64,000 bases of DNA, taken from assembly GCF_001514285.1 (NCBI RefSeq), contig NZ_KQ949024.1:50681-114680 (forward strand). The letters run 5' to 3'. The DNA is from Streptomyces sp. DSM 15324. Its GTDB lineage: Bacteria; Actinomycetota; Actinomycetes; Streptomycetales; Streptomycetaceae. The translations under genes and the position numbers were made by a program. The notes under the pieces were generated by a model. That model saw only the letters and a program-made list of their open reading frames with translations. It was not told where the DNA came from and made no database searches. Shown piece by piece: positions 15,134 to 24,897 of this stretch; positions within the stretch are counted from its first letter, which is position 1, and every line of letters starts with the position of its first letter.

Positions 15134-18049
15134 ATGGATCCCGTACGCAGACGTCGCACGACGCGGCGCCTGTGGACCGCCGTAGTCGCGGCCCTCGCGC
15201 TTCCGTTCGCCATGCTGAGCACGCTGCCGACACCCGCCCAGGCGGCGGCTCTCCAGTGCAGCGTGGACTACAAGACCAACGACTGGGGCTCCGGCTTCAC
15301 CGCCGACCTCACCCTCACCAACCGGGGCACCGACCCCATCAGCGGCTGGAGCCTCACGTACGCCTACACGGGCAACCAGACGCTGTCGAACGGCTGGAAC
15401 GGCACCTGGTCGCAGTCCGGCCGGCAGATCACGGTGAACAGCGCCTCCTACAACGGGACCATCGCGGCGGGCGCCGCGGTAAGCACCGGCGCGCAGTTCA
15501 CCTACAGCGGCACCAACACCGCTCCCACCGCCTTCGCCGTCAACGGCACCCCCTGCACCGGTGCGCACCAGCCGCCGGCCACCGTGCTGACCAGCCCCAC
15601 GGCGGGCGCCGTCTACACCCAGGGCGACGCGGTGCCGCTCGCGGCGACCGCCGCGGCCGCCGACAGCGCGACCGTCACCAAGGTCGAGTTCTACGACGAC
15701 ACCACCCTGCTGGGCACGGACACCACCGCGCCGTACACCCTGTCGGCCTCCGGTTTGTCGGTGGGCAGTCACTCGCTGGTGGCGAAGGCCTACGACAGCC
15801 TGGGCGCGTCGGGGACGTCGACGCCGGTCGGTATCACGGTCGCCTCCGGACCGGCCGTGGTCGCCTCCACCAACCAGCTGGCGGTGCAGCAGGGCAAGAC
15901 GGGCACCTACGAGGTGAAGCTGTCGACCCAGCCGTCGGCCGCTGTGACCGTCACGACCGCCCGGACCAGCGGCAACACAGGTCTGACGGTGACCGGGGGC
16001 GCCTCGCTCACCTTCACCCCGTCGAACTGGAGCACCGCCCAGAAGGTGACCGTCACCGCGAACGCCTCCGGCACCGGCGCGGCCGTCTTCGAGTCGACCG
16101 CCACCGGGCACGCGAAGGCGTCGGTCACGGTCACCGAGATCGCCGGCAGCAAGGTGTACGACGCCCGGTTCCTGGACCTCTACGGCAAGATCACCAACCC
16201 GGCGAACGGCTACTTCTCCCCCGAGGGCATCCCGTACCACTCGGTGGAGACGCTGATCGTCGAGGCGCCGGACCAGGGCCACGAGACCACGTCGGAGGCC
16301 TACAGCTACCTTCTCTGGCTGCAGGCCATGTACGGCAAGATCACCGGCGACTGGACCAAGTTCAACGGCGCGTGGGACATCATGGAGAAGTACATGATCC
16401 CCACCCACGCCGACCAGCCGACGAACTCCTTCTACAACGCGTCGAAACCGGCGACGTACGCGCCCGAGCTGGACACGCCGAACGAGTATCCGGCGCGGCT
16501 GGACACGGGTGCGTCGGTGGGATCGGATCCGATCGCCGGTGAACTGAAGACCGCATACAGCACGGACGACGTCTACGGTATGCACTGGCTGCAGGACGTC
16601 GACAACGTCTACGGCTACGGCAACGAGCCCGGCAAGTGCGAGGCGGGACCGACCGCGACCGGACCGTCGTACATCAACACCTTCCAGCGCGGTGCGCAGG
16701 AGTCGGTGTGGGAGACGGTTCCGCAGCCGACCTGCGACGCCTTCAAGTACGGCGGCAGGAACGGGTATCTGGACCTGTTCACCGGCGACTCGTCGTACGC
16801 CAAGCAGTGGAAGTTCACCAACGCCCCGGACGCCGACGCCCGGGCGGTGCAGGCGGCGTACTGGGCGGACGTCTGGGCGACCGCGCAGGGCAAGGGCAGC
16901 GCCGTGTCGGCGACCGTGGGCAAGGCCGCGAAGATGGGCGACTACCTGCGGTATGCGATGTACGACAAGTACTTCAAGAAGATCGGCAACTGCGTCGGTC
17001 CGAGCGCGTGTGCGGCCGGCACCGGCAAGGACGCCTCGCACTATCTGCTGTCCTGGTACTACGCCTGGGGCGGCGCCACGGACACCAGCGCCGGCTGGTC
17101 CTGGCGCATCGGCTCCAGCCATGTCCACGGCGGCTACCAGAACCCCCTGGCCGCGTACGCGCTGAGCAGCTACGCCGACCTCAAGCCCAAGTCGGCGACG
17201 GGGCAGGCCGACTGGTCGAAGTCACTCACCCGTCAACTGGAGTTCTACCGCTGGTTGCAGTCCAGCGAGGGCGCCATCGCGGGCGGTGCGACCAACAGCT
17301 GGGCGGGACGTTACGCCACTCCCCCGTCCGGCACGTCGACCTTCTACGGCATGTACTACGACCAGCAGCCCGTCTACCACGACCCGCCGTCGAACCAGTG
17401 GTTCGGGTTCCAGACCTGGTCGATGGAGCGGGTCGCCGAGTACTACCAGCAGACGGGGAACGCCGCCGCCAAGGCGGTCCTCGACAAGTGGGTCGACTGG
17501 GCGCTGTCCAAGACCACGATCAACCCGGACGGCACCTTCCGGATCCCCTCCACCCTCCAGTGGTCGGGCCAGCCCGACACCTGGAACGCCTCCAGTCCCG
17601 GTGCCAACACGGGACTTCACGTCACCGTCGCCGACTACACCAATGACGTCGGTGTGGCCGGCTCGTACGCCAAGACCCTGACGTACTACGCCGCCAGGTC
17701 CGGTGACACGAGGGCGAAGACGACCGCCAAGGCGCTCCTGGACGGCATGTGGACCAACTACCAGGACTCCCTCGGCATCGCGGTCCCCGAGACCCGCACC
17801 GACTACAACCGCTTCGGCGACGGCGTGTACGTCCCGAGCGGCTGGAGCGGGAAGATGCCGAACGGCGACACGATCAGCTCGTCCTCGACGTTCACCTCGC
17901 TGCGTTCCTTCTACAAGAACGACCCGGCGTGGTCGAAGATCCAGAGCTATCTCGCGGGCGGTGCCGCGCCCGTGTTCACGTACCACCGGTTCTGGGCCCA
18001 GGCCGACATCGCCCTGGCCATGGGCTCGTACGCGGAGCTCCTCGAATAA
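15134..18049 (+). CDS. Secreted GH48 processive cellulase with CBM2
   Basis: The 971-residue protein has a twin-arginine-rich signal region (about 1-37), a CBM2 (about 38-137), an Ig-like domain (about 142-235), a second beta domain (about 236-335) and a GH48 catalytic domain (about 338-971). The diagnostic segment [17 protein letters not shown] carries E377 and E388, matching the E44/E55 pair of clostridial Cel48F, with E388 as the acid. GH48 enzymes act processively and synergise with GH6 and GH9. The ATG at 15134 has AAGGAGG ten bases upstream and a perfect CebR box before that. It is followed by the GH74 gene. Confidence 0.95.
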   Translation: MDPVRRRRTTRRLWTAVVAALALPFAMLSTLPTPAQAAALQCSVDYKTNDWGSGFTADLTLTNRGTDPISGWSLTYAYTGNQTLSNGWNGTWSQSGRQITVNSASYNGTIAAGAAVSTGAQFTYSGTNTAPTAFAVNGTPCTGAHQPPATVLTSPTAGAVYTQGDAVPLAATAAAADSATVTKVEFYDDTTLLGTDTTAPYTLSASGLSVGSHSLVAKAYDSLGASGTSTPVGITVASGPAVVASTNQLAVQQGKTGTYEVKLSTQPSAAVTVTTARTSGNTGLTVTGGASLTFTPSNWSTAQKVTVTANASGTGAAVFESTATGHAKASVTVTEIAGSKVYDARFLDLYGKITNPANGYFSPEGIPYHSVETLIVEAPDQGHETTSEAYSYLLWLQAMYGKITGDWTKFNGAWDIMEKYMIPTHADQPTNSFYNASKPATYAPELDTPNEYPARLDTGASVGSDPIAGELKTAYSTDDVYGMHWLQDVDNVYGYGNEPGKCEAGPTATGPSYINTFQRGAQESVWETVPQPTCDAFKYGGRNGYLDLFTGDSSYAKQWKFTNAPDADARAVQAAYWADVWATAQGKGSAVSATVGKAAKMGDYLRYAMYDKYFKKIGNCVGPSACAAGTGKDASHYLLSWYYAWGGATDTSAGWSWRIGSSHVHGGYQNPLAAYALSSYADLKPKSATGQADWSKSLTRQLEFYRWLQSSEGAIAGGATNSWAGRYATPPSGTSTFYGMYYDQQPVYHDPPSNQWFGFQTWSMERVAEYYQQTGNAAAKAVLDKWVDWALSKTTINPDGTFRIPSTLQWSGQPDTWNASSPGANTGLHVTVADYTNDVGVAGSYAKTLTYYAARSGDTRAKTTAKALLDGMWTNYQDSLGIAVPETRTDYNRFGDGVYVPSGWSGKMPNGDTISSSSTFTSLRSFYKNDPAWSKIQSYLAGGAAPVFTYHRFWAQADIALAMGSYAELLE

Positions 18050-18076
18050 GTCCCCGCTAACGCTCCGCGTACCGCG

Positions 18077-18111
18077 CCGGGCGGCCCCTTCCCGCATGGG
18101 GGGCCGCCCGG
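18077..18111 (+). terminator. Strong hairpin between GH48 and GH74
   Basis: CCGGGCGGCCCC (18077-18088) and GGGGCCGCCCGG (18100-18111) form a perfect 12-bp stem with an 11-base loop, 27 bases after the GH48 stop. It could terminate most transcripts or protect the GH48 message end, giving lower GH74 expression. Confidence 0.8.
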
Positions 18112-18191
18112 TAGTGGCGCATCCCGCCCCGGCACGTCGTACTTCCCGCACCTCCCCCCGCACACATGGCTTCGCGAGGAAGGACCCCACC

Positions 18192-20855
18192 GTGCGAAGA
18201 AAGCGCATTCTGACGGCGGTGCTGGCGCTCGCCGCCGGCCTGCTCTCCGCCGGCCCGTCCGCACTGGCCGCCGACGCGACCCCGAAGGCGACGCTCGCCG
18301 CAGAGTCGTACACCTGGAAGAACGCCCGGATCGACGGCGGCGGTTTCGTCCCGGGCATCGTCTTCAACCGCAAGGAGAAGAACCTCGCCTACGCCCGTAC
18401 CGACATCGGCGGCGCCTACCGCTGGCAGGAGTCGGGCAAGACCTGGACGCCCCTGCTGGACTCGGTCGGCTGGGCGCAGTGGGGCCACACCGGAGTGGTG
18501 AGCCTGGCCTCGGACCCGGTCGACCCGAACAAGGTGTACGCGGCGGTCGGCACGTACACCAACAGCTGGGATCCGACCAACGGCGCCGTACTGCGCTCCG
18601 GCGACCGGGGCGCCAGCTGGCAGAAGACGGACCTCCCGTTCAAGCTGGGCGGGAACATGCCCGGCCGGGGCATGGGCGAGCGGCTCGCCGTCGACCCCCA
18701 CCGCAACAGCGTGCTGTACCTCGGCGCACCGAGCGGCAAGGGGCTGTGGCGGTCGACGGACTCGGGGGTCACCTGGTCGCAGGTGACCAACTTCCCCAAC
18801 GTCGGCAACTACGTACAGGATCCCAGCGACACCAGCGGGTACACCAGCGACAACCAGGGGATCGTCTGGGTGACCTTCGACGAGTCGACGGGCACGTCCG
18901 GTACGGCGACGAAGACGATCTACGTCGGCGTCGCGGACAAGGACAACGCGGTGTACCGGTCGACGGACGCGGGAGCGACCTGGTCGCGGCTGGCCGGACA
19001 GCCGACGGGGTATCTGGCGCACAAGGGTGTACTGGATACCGTCAACGGCTATCTGTACATCGCATACAGCGACAAGGGCGGTCCGTACGACGGCGGCAAG
19101 GGCCGGCTGATGCGGTACGCGACGGCGACCGGGACCTGGACGGACATCAGCCCGGTGGCGGAGGCCGACACCTCCTACGGTTTCAGCGGGCTCACGGTCG
19201 ACCGGCAGAAGCCCGGCACCGTGATGACGACCGCCTACAGTTCCTGGTGGCCCGACACCCAGATCTTCCGCTCCACGAACAGCGGCGGGACCTGGACGAA
19301 GGCGTGGGACTACACGTCGTACCCGAGCCGCGCCAACCGGTTCACCATGGACGTCTCCTCGTCGCCATGGCTGACCTGGGGAGCGAGCCCGACGCCGCCG
19401 GAGCAGACGCCCAAGCTCGGGTGGATGACCGAGGCGCTGGAGATCGACCCGTTCAACTCCGCCCGCATGATGTACGGGACGGGCGCGACGATCTACGGCA
19501 CGGAGAACCTCACCAACTGGGACAGCGGCAGCCAGTTCACCGTCAAGCCGATGGTGCAGGGGCTGGAGGAGACGGCGGTCAACGACCTCGCCTCTCCCCC
19601 GGCCGGCGCACCGCTGCTCAGTGCGCTCGGTGACGTCGGCGGTTTCCGGCACACGGATCTGACGAAGGTGCCGTCGATGATGTTCACCTCCCCGAACTTC
19701 ACGACGACGACCAGCCTGGACTTCGCGGAGACCACCCCGAACACGGTGGTCCGGGTCGGCGACCTGGACTCGGGCCCGCACGTGGCGTTCTCGACGGACA
19801 ACGGGGCCAACTGGTTCGCCGGGACCGACCCTTCGGGGGTCAGCGGCGGCGGGACGGTGGCCGCGGCGGCGGACGGCAGCCGGTTCGTGTGGAGCCCGGC
19901 CGGCACCGGGGTGCAGTACACGACCGGTTTCGGTACGTCGTGGCAGGCGTCGAGCGGGATCCCCTCCGGCGCGATCGTCGAGTCGGACCGGGTCGACCCC
20001 AAGACCTTCTACGGCTTCAAGTCGGGCAAGTTCTACGTGAGTTCGGACGGCGGGGCGTCCTTCACCGCGTCGTCGGCGACGGGCCTGCCCAGTGGGGACA
20101 GCGTGCGTTTCAAGGCGCTTCCCGGAACGAAGGGCGATGTGTGGCTGGCCGGCGGGGCGAGCGACGGGGCCTACGGGCTGTGGCACTCCACCGACTCCGG
20201 CGCGACGTTCACCAAGCTGTCGAACGTCGAGCAGGCCGACACGATCGGCTTCGGGAAGGCGGCGACCGGTGCCTCGTACCAGACGCTCTACACCAGCGCC
20301 AAGATCGCCGGAGTGCGCGGGATCTTCCGTTCGACCGACAAGGGCGTGACCTGGACCCGCATCAACGACGATGCGCATCAATGGGGTTGGACGGGTACCG
20401 CGATCACCGGTGACCCACGGGTCTACGGCCGGGTGTACGTGTCGACGAACGGCCGGGGGGTCATCTATGGCGACACCTCCGACACGAGCGGAGGCGGCGG
20501 AGGTGGCGGTGGCGGTACGGATCCCAACCCGACCGGGGCCTGCGCGGTGACGTACACGATCACCAACCAGTGGTCCGGCGGCTTCCAGGCGGACGTGAAG
20601 CTCGCCAACACGGGTACCGCCGCGTGGTCCGGCTGGAGCCTCACCTGGTCCTTCCCCAACGGCCAGACGGTCTCCCAGCTCTGGAACGCCGACCACACCC
20701 AGTCCGGTGCGGCGGTGACCGCGAAGAACATCACCTGGAACGCCAATGTGGCGGCGGGCGCCTCCGTGAGCTTCGGCTTCACGGGCAGCTGGACCGGCAC
20801 GAACGCGAAACCGACGGCGTTCAGGCTGGGGGATCAGAGCTGCACGGTGGTGTGA
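18192..20855 (+). CDS. Secreted GH74 xyloglucanase with C-terminal CBM2
   Basis: The 887-residue protein has a signal peptide (about 1-28), two seven-bladed propeller domains typical of GH74 (about 40-745), a poly-Gly linker and a C-terminal CBM2 (about 780-887). The catalytic aspartates expected for the family fall at D71 in ARTDIGGAYRW and D481 in ALGDVGGFRH. Repeated blade motifs such as YRSTDAGATW and FRSTDKGVTW are clear. It should cut xyloglucan, exposing cellulose to the other enzymes. The GTG start at 18192 has GAGGAAGG eight bases upstream. No own CebR box is seen, so it probably depends on read-through from GH48. Confidence 0.94.
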   Translation: MRRKRILTAVLALAAGLLSAGPSALAADATPKATLAAESYTWKNARIDGGGFVPGIVFNRKEKNLAYARTDIGGAYRWQESGKTWTPLLDSVGWAQWGHTGVVSLASDPVDPNKVYAAVGTYTNSWDPTNGAVLRSGDRGASWQKTDLPFKLGGNMPGRGMGERLAVDPHRNSVLYLGAPSGKGLWRSTDSGVTWSQVTNFPNVGNYVQDPSDTSGYTSDNQGIVWVTFDESTGTSGTATKTIYVGVADKDNAVYRSTDAGATWSRLAGQPTGYLAHKGVLDTVNGYLYIAYSDKGGPYDGGKGRLMRYATATGTWTDISPVAEADTSYGFSGLTVDRQKPGTVMTTAYSSWWPDTQIFRSTNSGGTWTKAWDYTSYPSRANRFTMDVSSSPWLTWGASPTPPEQTPKLGWMTEALEIDPFNSARMMYGTGATIYGTENLTNWDSGSQFTVKPMVQGLEETAVNDLASPPAGAPLLSALGDVGGFRHTDLTKVPSMMFTSPNFTTTTSLDFAETTPNTVVRVGDLDSGPHVAFSTDNGANWFAGTDPSGVSGGGTVAAAADGSRFVWSPAGTGVQYTTGFGTSWQASSGIPSGAIVESDRVDPKTFYGFKSGKFYVSSDGGASFTASSATGLPSGDSVRFKALPGTKGDVWLAGGASDGAYGLWHSTDSGATFTKLSNVEQADTIGFGKAATGASYQTLYTSAKIAGVRGIFRSTDKGVTWTRINDDAHQWGWTGTAITGDPRVYGRVYVSTNGRGVIYGDTSDTSGGGGGGGGGTDPNPTGACAVTYTITNQWSGGFQADVKLANTGTAAWSGWSLTWSFPNGQTVSQLWNADHTQSGAAVTAKNITWNANVAAGASVSFGFTGSWTGTNAKPTAFRLGDQSCTVV

Positions 20856-20860
20856 CCGTG

Positions 20861-20892
20861 GGAGGCCCCGTCCGTGGTCGGGCGGGGCCTCC
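20861..20892 (+). terminator. Terminator hairpin after GH74
   Basis: GGAGGCCCCG (20861-20870) pairs with CGGGGCCTCC (20883-20892), a perfect 10-bp stem with a 12-base loop, five bases after the GH74 stop codon. Confidence 0.85.
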
Positions 20893-20961
20893 GCATGGTC
20901 CGGTCAGGAGACACGGACTTGATCCAGCCGGTCCGGGGCTGGTTCGACGCGGCCGCCGAGT

Positions 20962-21735
20962 TCAGGCGTCCGAGCGCGGCTCCGGCAGCGCGCGCGGTGG
21001 TTTGCGGAAGGCGCGCAGGGTGAACTCCGGTTCGGGGCGCGGGCGTTCCTGGTCGGGCAGGGCGGCGAGGCGGGCGGCGAACTCGTCGGCCAGCGGGTCT
21101 CCGGGCGGCAGGGTGACGAACCACCCGCGTCTGAGGTCCGCGATCGCCCGGCGCGGGCTGCGCCCCTGCCCCCGGCCCGCGAAGCGGGCCTGCCCGGCGG
21201 GGACGAGACCGCAGTCGGCGGTGTACGACTCGACGAGTGCCGCGGCGTCGGAAGCGGGGCGGCGCGGGCGGGACGAGAGGACTCCGTCGATGTCGCTGCC
21301 CACGTTGTGCGAGGCGCCCTTGTCGACGGTGGTGACGTACACCCCGCCCGGCCGCAGCACCCGGGCGCACTCGGCGACGATCCTGCGCACGTCGCCGGGG
21401 TCCTCGACGAGGTGCAGCAGCCACACGCTGCTCACCGCGTCGAACCGTCCGTCGGGGAAGGGCAGTCGGCGGCTGTCCGCGCGGACGATCGAGCCGGGCA
21501 GCCGGGCGCCCGCGTGCCGGGCCATCTCGGGAGACAGATCGACGCCGGTCACCCGAGGGGCGCCGGGGCCTGCGGCGAGCCGACGGGTGACGATGCCCGT
21601 GCCGCAGGCGACGTCCAGCAGACTGCGGGCTCCGGGCGGCAGCAGGCCGAGGACGGCTTCCGCCGCGGCGGCCGCGCGGGGTTCGCCGCCGCGCGAGGCG
21701 TCGTAGCGTTCGGCTTCCCGGTCGTAGTCCAGCAC
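20962..21735 (-). CDS. Class I SAM-dependent methyltransferase
   Basis: The 257-residue protein has the UbiE/COQ5-like methyltransferase fold: LLDVACGTGIVTRRLAAG as motif I (about 40-57), VTGVDLSPEM, then DAVSSVWLLHLVED and RVLRPGGVYVTTVD. The GTG at 21735 is preferred because GGGGAG stands six bases upstream; the frame is open further back, but that part is the repeat-bearing spacer. Substrate unknown. It has no clear operon partner. Confidence 0.88.
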   Translation of the reverse strand: MLDYDREAERYDASRGGEPRAAAAAEAVLGLLPPGARSLLDVACGTGIVTRRLAAGPGAPRVTGVDLSPEMARHAGARLPGSIVRADSRRLPFPDGRFDAVSSVWLLHLVEDPGDVRRIVAECARVLRPGGVYVTTVDKGASHNVGSDIDGVLSSRPRRPASDAAALVESYTADCGLVPAGQARFAGRGQGRSPRRAIADLRRGWFVTLPPGDPLADEFAARLAALPDQERPRPEPEFTLRAFRKPPRALPEPRSDA

Positions 21736-21762
21736 GCGCGCTCCCCCGTCCGCCCGTCGGGC

Positions 21763-21951
21763 CGTATGCGATGTGCGGTGTGTGATGTGCAGTGTGCGGT
21801 GTGCGCCGCACTGTATGCGGCTGGGCGCATACAGCCCGCCGTATGTCGTCCCTCGCATGCTGTCGACCGGATGCCGCCTACATCGCACCGCATACCGACG
21901 ACCGGCGACCAGATCCTGTCCGCAGGAGTTCGCAGATTGCATACCGTCGCC
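21763..21951. repeat. Spacer made of nine 21-bp-period units
   Basis: The spacer between the methyltransferase and the pterin dehydratase can be cut into nine 21-base units starting at 21763. Their first nine bases are CGTATGCGA, GATGTGCAG, GCCGCACTG, CGCATACAG, CGTCCCTCG, CGGATGCCG, CGCATACCG, CAGATCCTG and CGCAGATTG. One unit (21889-21909) matches a unit inside the S9 peptidase gene (59410-59430) at 17 of 21 positions. The stretch is less GC-rich than its surroundings and holds no convincing gene. Confidence 0.7.
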
Positions 21952-21963
21952 GCCCCGACGGCC

Positions 21964-22269
21964 TCACTCCGCCCCGTGCACGCCCGCCGCCGTCTCCACC
22001 CGCTGCGCCAGCTCGAAGTCCAGCGCGGTGACGGCCCCGCCGACGCTGTGGGTGTTCACCGTCAGGGAGACCGTGTGGTAGCCGAGGGTCAGGTCCGAGT
22101 GGTGGTCCAGTTCGTCCTGGATCCGCGCCACGTGGACGACGAGGGCGGTCGCGGCGAAATGGGAGGCCAGGCGGTAGGTGCGGGTGAGGCGGTCGCCCTC
22201 CACGGCCCAGCCGGGCAGTTCGGTCAGGCGGTCCTCGATCTCCTTCGGGGAGAGCGGTTCCACAGCCAC
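21964..22269 (-). CDS. Pterin-4a-carbinolamine dehydratase
   Basis: The 101-residue protein is a PhhB/DCoH-type dehydratase that recycles 4a-hydroxytetrahydropterin. It shows the family core RIQDELDHHSDLTLGYHTVSL-like region (about 56-76, with the two adjacent histidines) and the C-terminal TALDFELAQRVE helix. The GTG at 22269 is chosen because GGAG lies seven bases upstream. No aromatic amino acid hydroxylase is visible nearby, so its partner is elsewhere or it has another role. Confidence 0.9.
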   Translation of the reverse strand: MAVEPLSPKEIEDRLTELPGWAVEGDRLTRTYRLASHFAATALVVHVARIQDELDHHSDLTLGYHTVSLTVNTHSVGGAVTALDFELAQRVETAAGVHGAE

Positions 22270-22346
22270 GGGGAGACTCCGTTCGTGGGGGGCGCGTACG
22301 CGTCCAGCCTGCCACAGCACGACAGCGGCGGCCCTGGTCAGAGGAC

Positions 22347-22352
22347 TAACGT
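22347..22352 (+). promoter_or_regulatory. -10 box implying leaderless APH-like mRNA
   Basis: TAACGT lies eight bases before the ATG at 22361, the right distance for transcription to begin at or next to the start codon. No Shine-Dalgarno sequence is present. This matches the TANNNT pattern of leaderless Streptomyces genes. Confidence 0.5.
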
Positions 22353-22360
22353 TGCTCCTC

Positions 22361-23290
22361 ATGACGACCACCGGGACGGACACCGCCGAGGACATCACCG
22401 AGGATCTGATCCGCGCTCTGCTGCGCGAGCAGTACCCCCGCCTGGCGGATCGGCCCCTCAGACTCGGGGCGCGCGGCTGGGACAACCAGGTGTGGCGGCT
22501 CGGGGAGGACCTCGCCGTCCGGTTGCCCTGGGCGACGCCGACCGCGGACGCGCTGCTGCGCAAGGAGCACGCCTGGCTGCCCCTCCTCGCCCCGCGTCTT
22601 CCGCTGCGGGTCCCCGTCCCGCAGCACCTGGGTGAGCCCTCCGCACGGTTTCCGCGGCCCTGGCTCGTCACCACCTGGGTGCCGGGCGAGCCCGCCGACC
22701 GCGCGCCCGCCACCCGTGCCGCGGAGTCGGCCGACGGCCTGGCCGCCTTCCTGACCGCCCTGCACCGCCCGGCCCCCGACGCGGCGCCCGCGGGCCGGGA
22801 CCGCGGGGGCCCGCTGGCCGGCACCGCCGGACACGTCACCCGGGGGCTCGACTCGGCCACCGGGCTGGGGCTGATCCCCGACCCGGAGGCCGTCCGCGCG
22901 GTCTGGGAGGACGCCGCCGCCGCGCCGCAATGGACCGGGCCGCGGCTCTGGCTCCACGGCGATCTGCACCCGGCCAACGTCCTGACCTCGGACGGCGCCT
23001 TCTGCGGGGTGATCGACTTCGGCGACCTCTTCGCCGGCGACCCGGCCTTCGACCTCGCCGCCGCCTGGCTGCTGCTGCCGGACGGGGCCGTCGACCGCTT
23101 CCACGCGGCCTACCGGCCGGTCCCGGACGCCGCGACCCTGCGCCGCGCCCGCGGCTGGGCGGTGCTGCGCGCGCTCGCCCTCCTGCACATCGGGGACGCG
23201 GGCGTCCACGGCCGCCCCGGCGGCAAACCCACCTGGGGTCCACCCGCCCAGGCCTCGCTGCGGCGTCTCACCTCGGCGTTCCGTCCCTGA
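22361..23290 (+). CDS. Aminoglycoside phosphotransferase-fold (APH) family protein
   Basis: The 309-residue protein has the APH kinase fold: an N-lobe with DNQVWRLGEDLAVRLPW (nucleotide-binding region), the catalytic loop LWLHGDLHPANVL (about 204-216) and the metal-binding GVIDFGDLFAGDPAFDLA (about 223-240). It could phosphorylate a small metabolite, for example a drug, an amino alcohol or a sugar. Calling it a resistance gene would be unsupported. The ATG at 22361 appears leaderless, with TAACGT just upstream. It diverges from the pterin dehydratase gene. Confidence 0.88.
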   Translation: MTTTGTDTAEDITEDLIRALLREQYPRLADRPLRLGARGWDNQVWRLGEDLAVRLPWATPTADALLRKEHAWLPLLAPRLPLRVPVPQHLGEPSARFPRPWLVTTWVPGEPADRAPATRAAESADGLAAFLTALHRPAPDAAPAGRDRGGPLAGTAGHVTRGLDSATGLGLIPDPEAVRAVWEDAAAAPQWTGPRLWLHGDLHPANVLTSDGAFCGVIDFGDLFAGDPAFDLAAAWLLLPDGAVDRFHAAYRPVPDAATLRRARGWAVLRALALLHIGDAGVHGRPGGKPTWGPPAQASLRRLTSAFRP

Positions 23291-23381
23291 CGGCGTGCGC
23301 CGGCGGGAGGGCGTGAGGCCCGGTCGTCCACCACCTCTCGCCCGTACCCCCGCGCGGGCCGCGTCGACTACGGTCGTACGC

Positions 23382-24218
23382 ATGGGCACTGTCGCGACCA
23401 GTACGAACGCCGCGTCCGCCGCTCCCGCCGGGCCGGGGGTGGGCCCGTTGCTGCGGGCCTGGCGCGAGCGGCGGCGGGTCAGTCAGCTGGAGCTGGCGCT
23501 GCGGGCGGGTTCCTCGGCGCGGCACATCAGTTTCGTGGAGACGGGCCGCTCGCGGCCCAGCGAGGAGATGGTGCTGCGGCTGGCGGAGCATCTGGAGGTG
23601 CCGGTCAGGGAGCGCAACGCGCTGCTGCTGGCGGCGGGTTACGCCCCGCACTACCCGGAGACGCCGCTCGACGACCCCGCGCTGGCGGGGCTGCGGGCCG
23701 GTCTGGAGCGGCTCATTCAGGGCTACGAGCCGTATCCGGCGCTGGTGGTGGACGCCAGGTACGACGTGGTGGCGGCCAACAGGGGCGTCGCGATGCTGCT
23801 GGAGGGGCTGCCGGAGTCGCTGCTCGCGCCGCCGCTGAACGCGATGCGGCTGACGCTGCATCCGTCCGGTCTGGCGCCGCGCATCCGCAATCTGCCCGAG
23901 TGGCGGGGCCATCTCCTCGCCCAGATGGAGCGTCAGATCGCCCTGCACCGTTCGGCTCCGCTGCGGGCGCTGTACGAGGAGGTGGCCGCGTATCCGGTGC
24001 CGCGGGAGAGGGGGTGTTCCGCTGCCGAACCCCCGGAGCCCGTGCCGTACTTCGCGCTGCCGATGCAGATCGAGCACGCGGGGCGGACCCTGTCGTTCAT
24101 CTCGTCGATCTCCACGTTCAACACGCCGATGGACGTGACCGTCGCCGAGCTGGCCGTCGAGACGCTGCTCCCGGCCGATCCGGCGACGGTCAAGTACCTG
24201 CATTCACTGATGGGTTGA
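23382..24218 (+). CDS. XRE-family regulator with MmyB-like ligand domain
   Basis: The 278-residue protein has a helix-turn-helix (about 22-80, RRRVSQLELALRAGSSARHI) and a C-terminal MmyB-like domain (about 105-275, with YEPYPALVVDARYDVVAANR and FISSISTFNTPMDVTVAELA). Such regulators commonly control a neighbouring dehydrogenase or membrane gene. The ATG at 23382 is seven bases after TACGGT (23369-23374), so the mRNA may be leaderless. Its end overlaps the convergent membrane-protein gene by 15 bases; that gene is a candidate target, although opposite in direction. Confidence 0.9.
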   Translation: MGTVATSTNAASAAPAGPGVGPLLRAWRERRRVSQLELALRAGSSARHISFVETGRSRPSEEMVLRLAEHLEVPVRERNALLLAAGYAPHYPETPLDDPALAGLRAGLERLIQGYEPYPALVVDARYDVVAANRGVAMLLEGLPESLLAPPLNAMRLTLHPSGLAPRIRNLPEWRGHLLAQMERQIALHRSAPLRALYEEVAAYPVPRERGCSAAEPPEPVPYFALPMQIEHAGRTLSFISSISTFNTPMDVTVAELAVETLLPADPATVKYLHSLMG

Positions 24219-24632
24219 GGCCTTCAGGGCGACGTGCTGGAGTGCGGCGAAGCCGGCCACCGTCAGGGCCTGGAGCACGGTCCACACCGCGCCCGCCGCG
24301 GTCGGCGACAGCCACAGGGCGAGGGCGAGGCAACTGAGCGCGCTCCAGGCGAGGTTGGCCTCCACCACCGCACGCACCGGCAGGGCCGCCGGCCGGGCCC
24401 GCGAGGCCAGGACGCCGACGGCGACCGCGTAGACGGTGAGGAACGCGCCGAGGGCGAGGAGCAGCGTGGAGTCGACGCCGAGGAGGCGGCCGAGGGGGCC
24501 GGACGCGGCGAGGTAGGCGAGGCCGTTCACGCCGGTGACGACGGCGTCCGCGGCCAGGAAGCGGCGCAGGGCGGTGTACGGCTCGGCGGTGCGGGCGAGC
24601 GCGGTGAGCGGGGCGGACTGGGCTGCGGACAT
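24204..24632 (-). CDS. Small four-helix integral membrane protein
   Basis: The 142-residue protein has about four hydrophobic helices (FLAADAVVTGVNGLAYLA, LLLALGAFLTVYAVAVGVLA, ANLAWSALSCLALALWLS, VLQALTVAGFAALQHVAL). I do not recognise a named family. The ATG at 24632 is well supported by GGAGGG nine bases upstream. It is convergent with, and overlaps by 15 bases, the XRE regulator gene. A 15-bp perfect hairpin lies in its upstream region. Confidence 0.8.
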   Translation of the reverse strand: MSAAQSAPLTALARTAEPYTALRRFLAADAVVTGVNGLAYLAASGPLGRLLGVDSTLLLALGAFLTVYAVAVGVLASRARPAALPVRAVVEANLAWSALSCLALALWLSPTAAGAVWTVLQALTVAGFAALQHVALKASTHQ

Positions 24633-24684
24633 GGCGAATCACCCTCCGTCGAGGTCGGATCAGCTGGGGGCTCGGTCTCCCGGG

Positions 24685-24720
24685 CGGGTTCCGGGCCGGA
24701 GTGCGCCGGCCCGGAACCCG
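24685..24720. terminator. 15-bp perfect hairpin in divergent spacer
   Basis: CGGGTTCCGGGCCGG (24685-24699) pairs perfectly with CCGGCCCGGAACCCG (24706-24720) around a 6-base loop. It lies between the divergent genes at 24632 (minus) and 24898 (plus), where a normal terminator is not needed. It could be a 5'-leader structure of the minus-strand gene or the remains of a lost gene's terminator. The rest of the spacer 24633-24897 shows nothing more I can assign. Confidence 0.65.
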
Positions 24721-24897
24721 GTGACTTGACGATCCCGCACGGAAGGAGACGAGTCGATTACCCCGGACGTCATGAACGGCCGACCGCGGGTACCTCGGGG
24801 GTCACGCGTGGCGAGGACCTCATCGCCGTACCCGTGAGACTGCGGCTGGAACATGACAGACTGACCCGCGTGCCTCGACACGTAGGGGAGACGTGGC

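Noticed and set aside
22361..23290. Calling the APH-fold gene an aminoglycoside resistance gene
   Set aside because: Only the general kinase motifs are present; the family covers many small-molecule kinases, and nothing nearby suggests a drug cluster.
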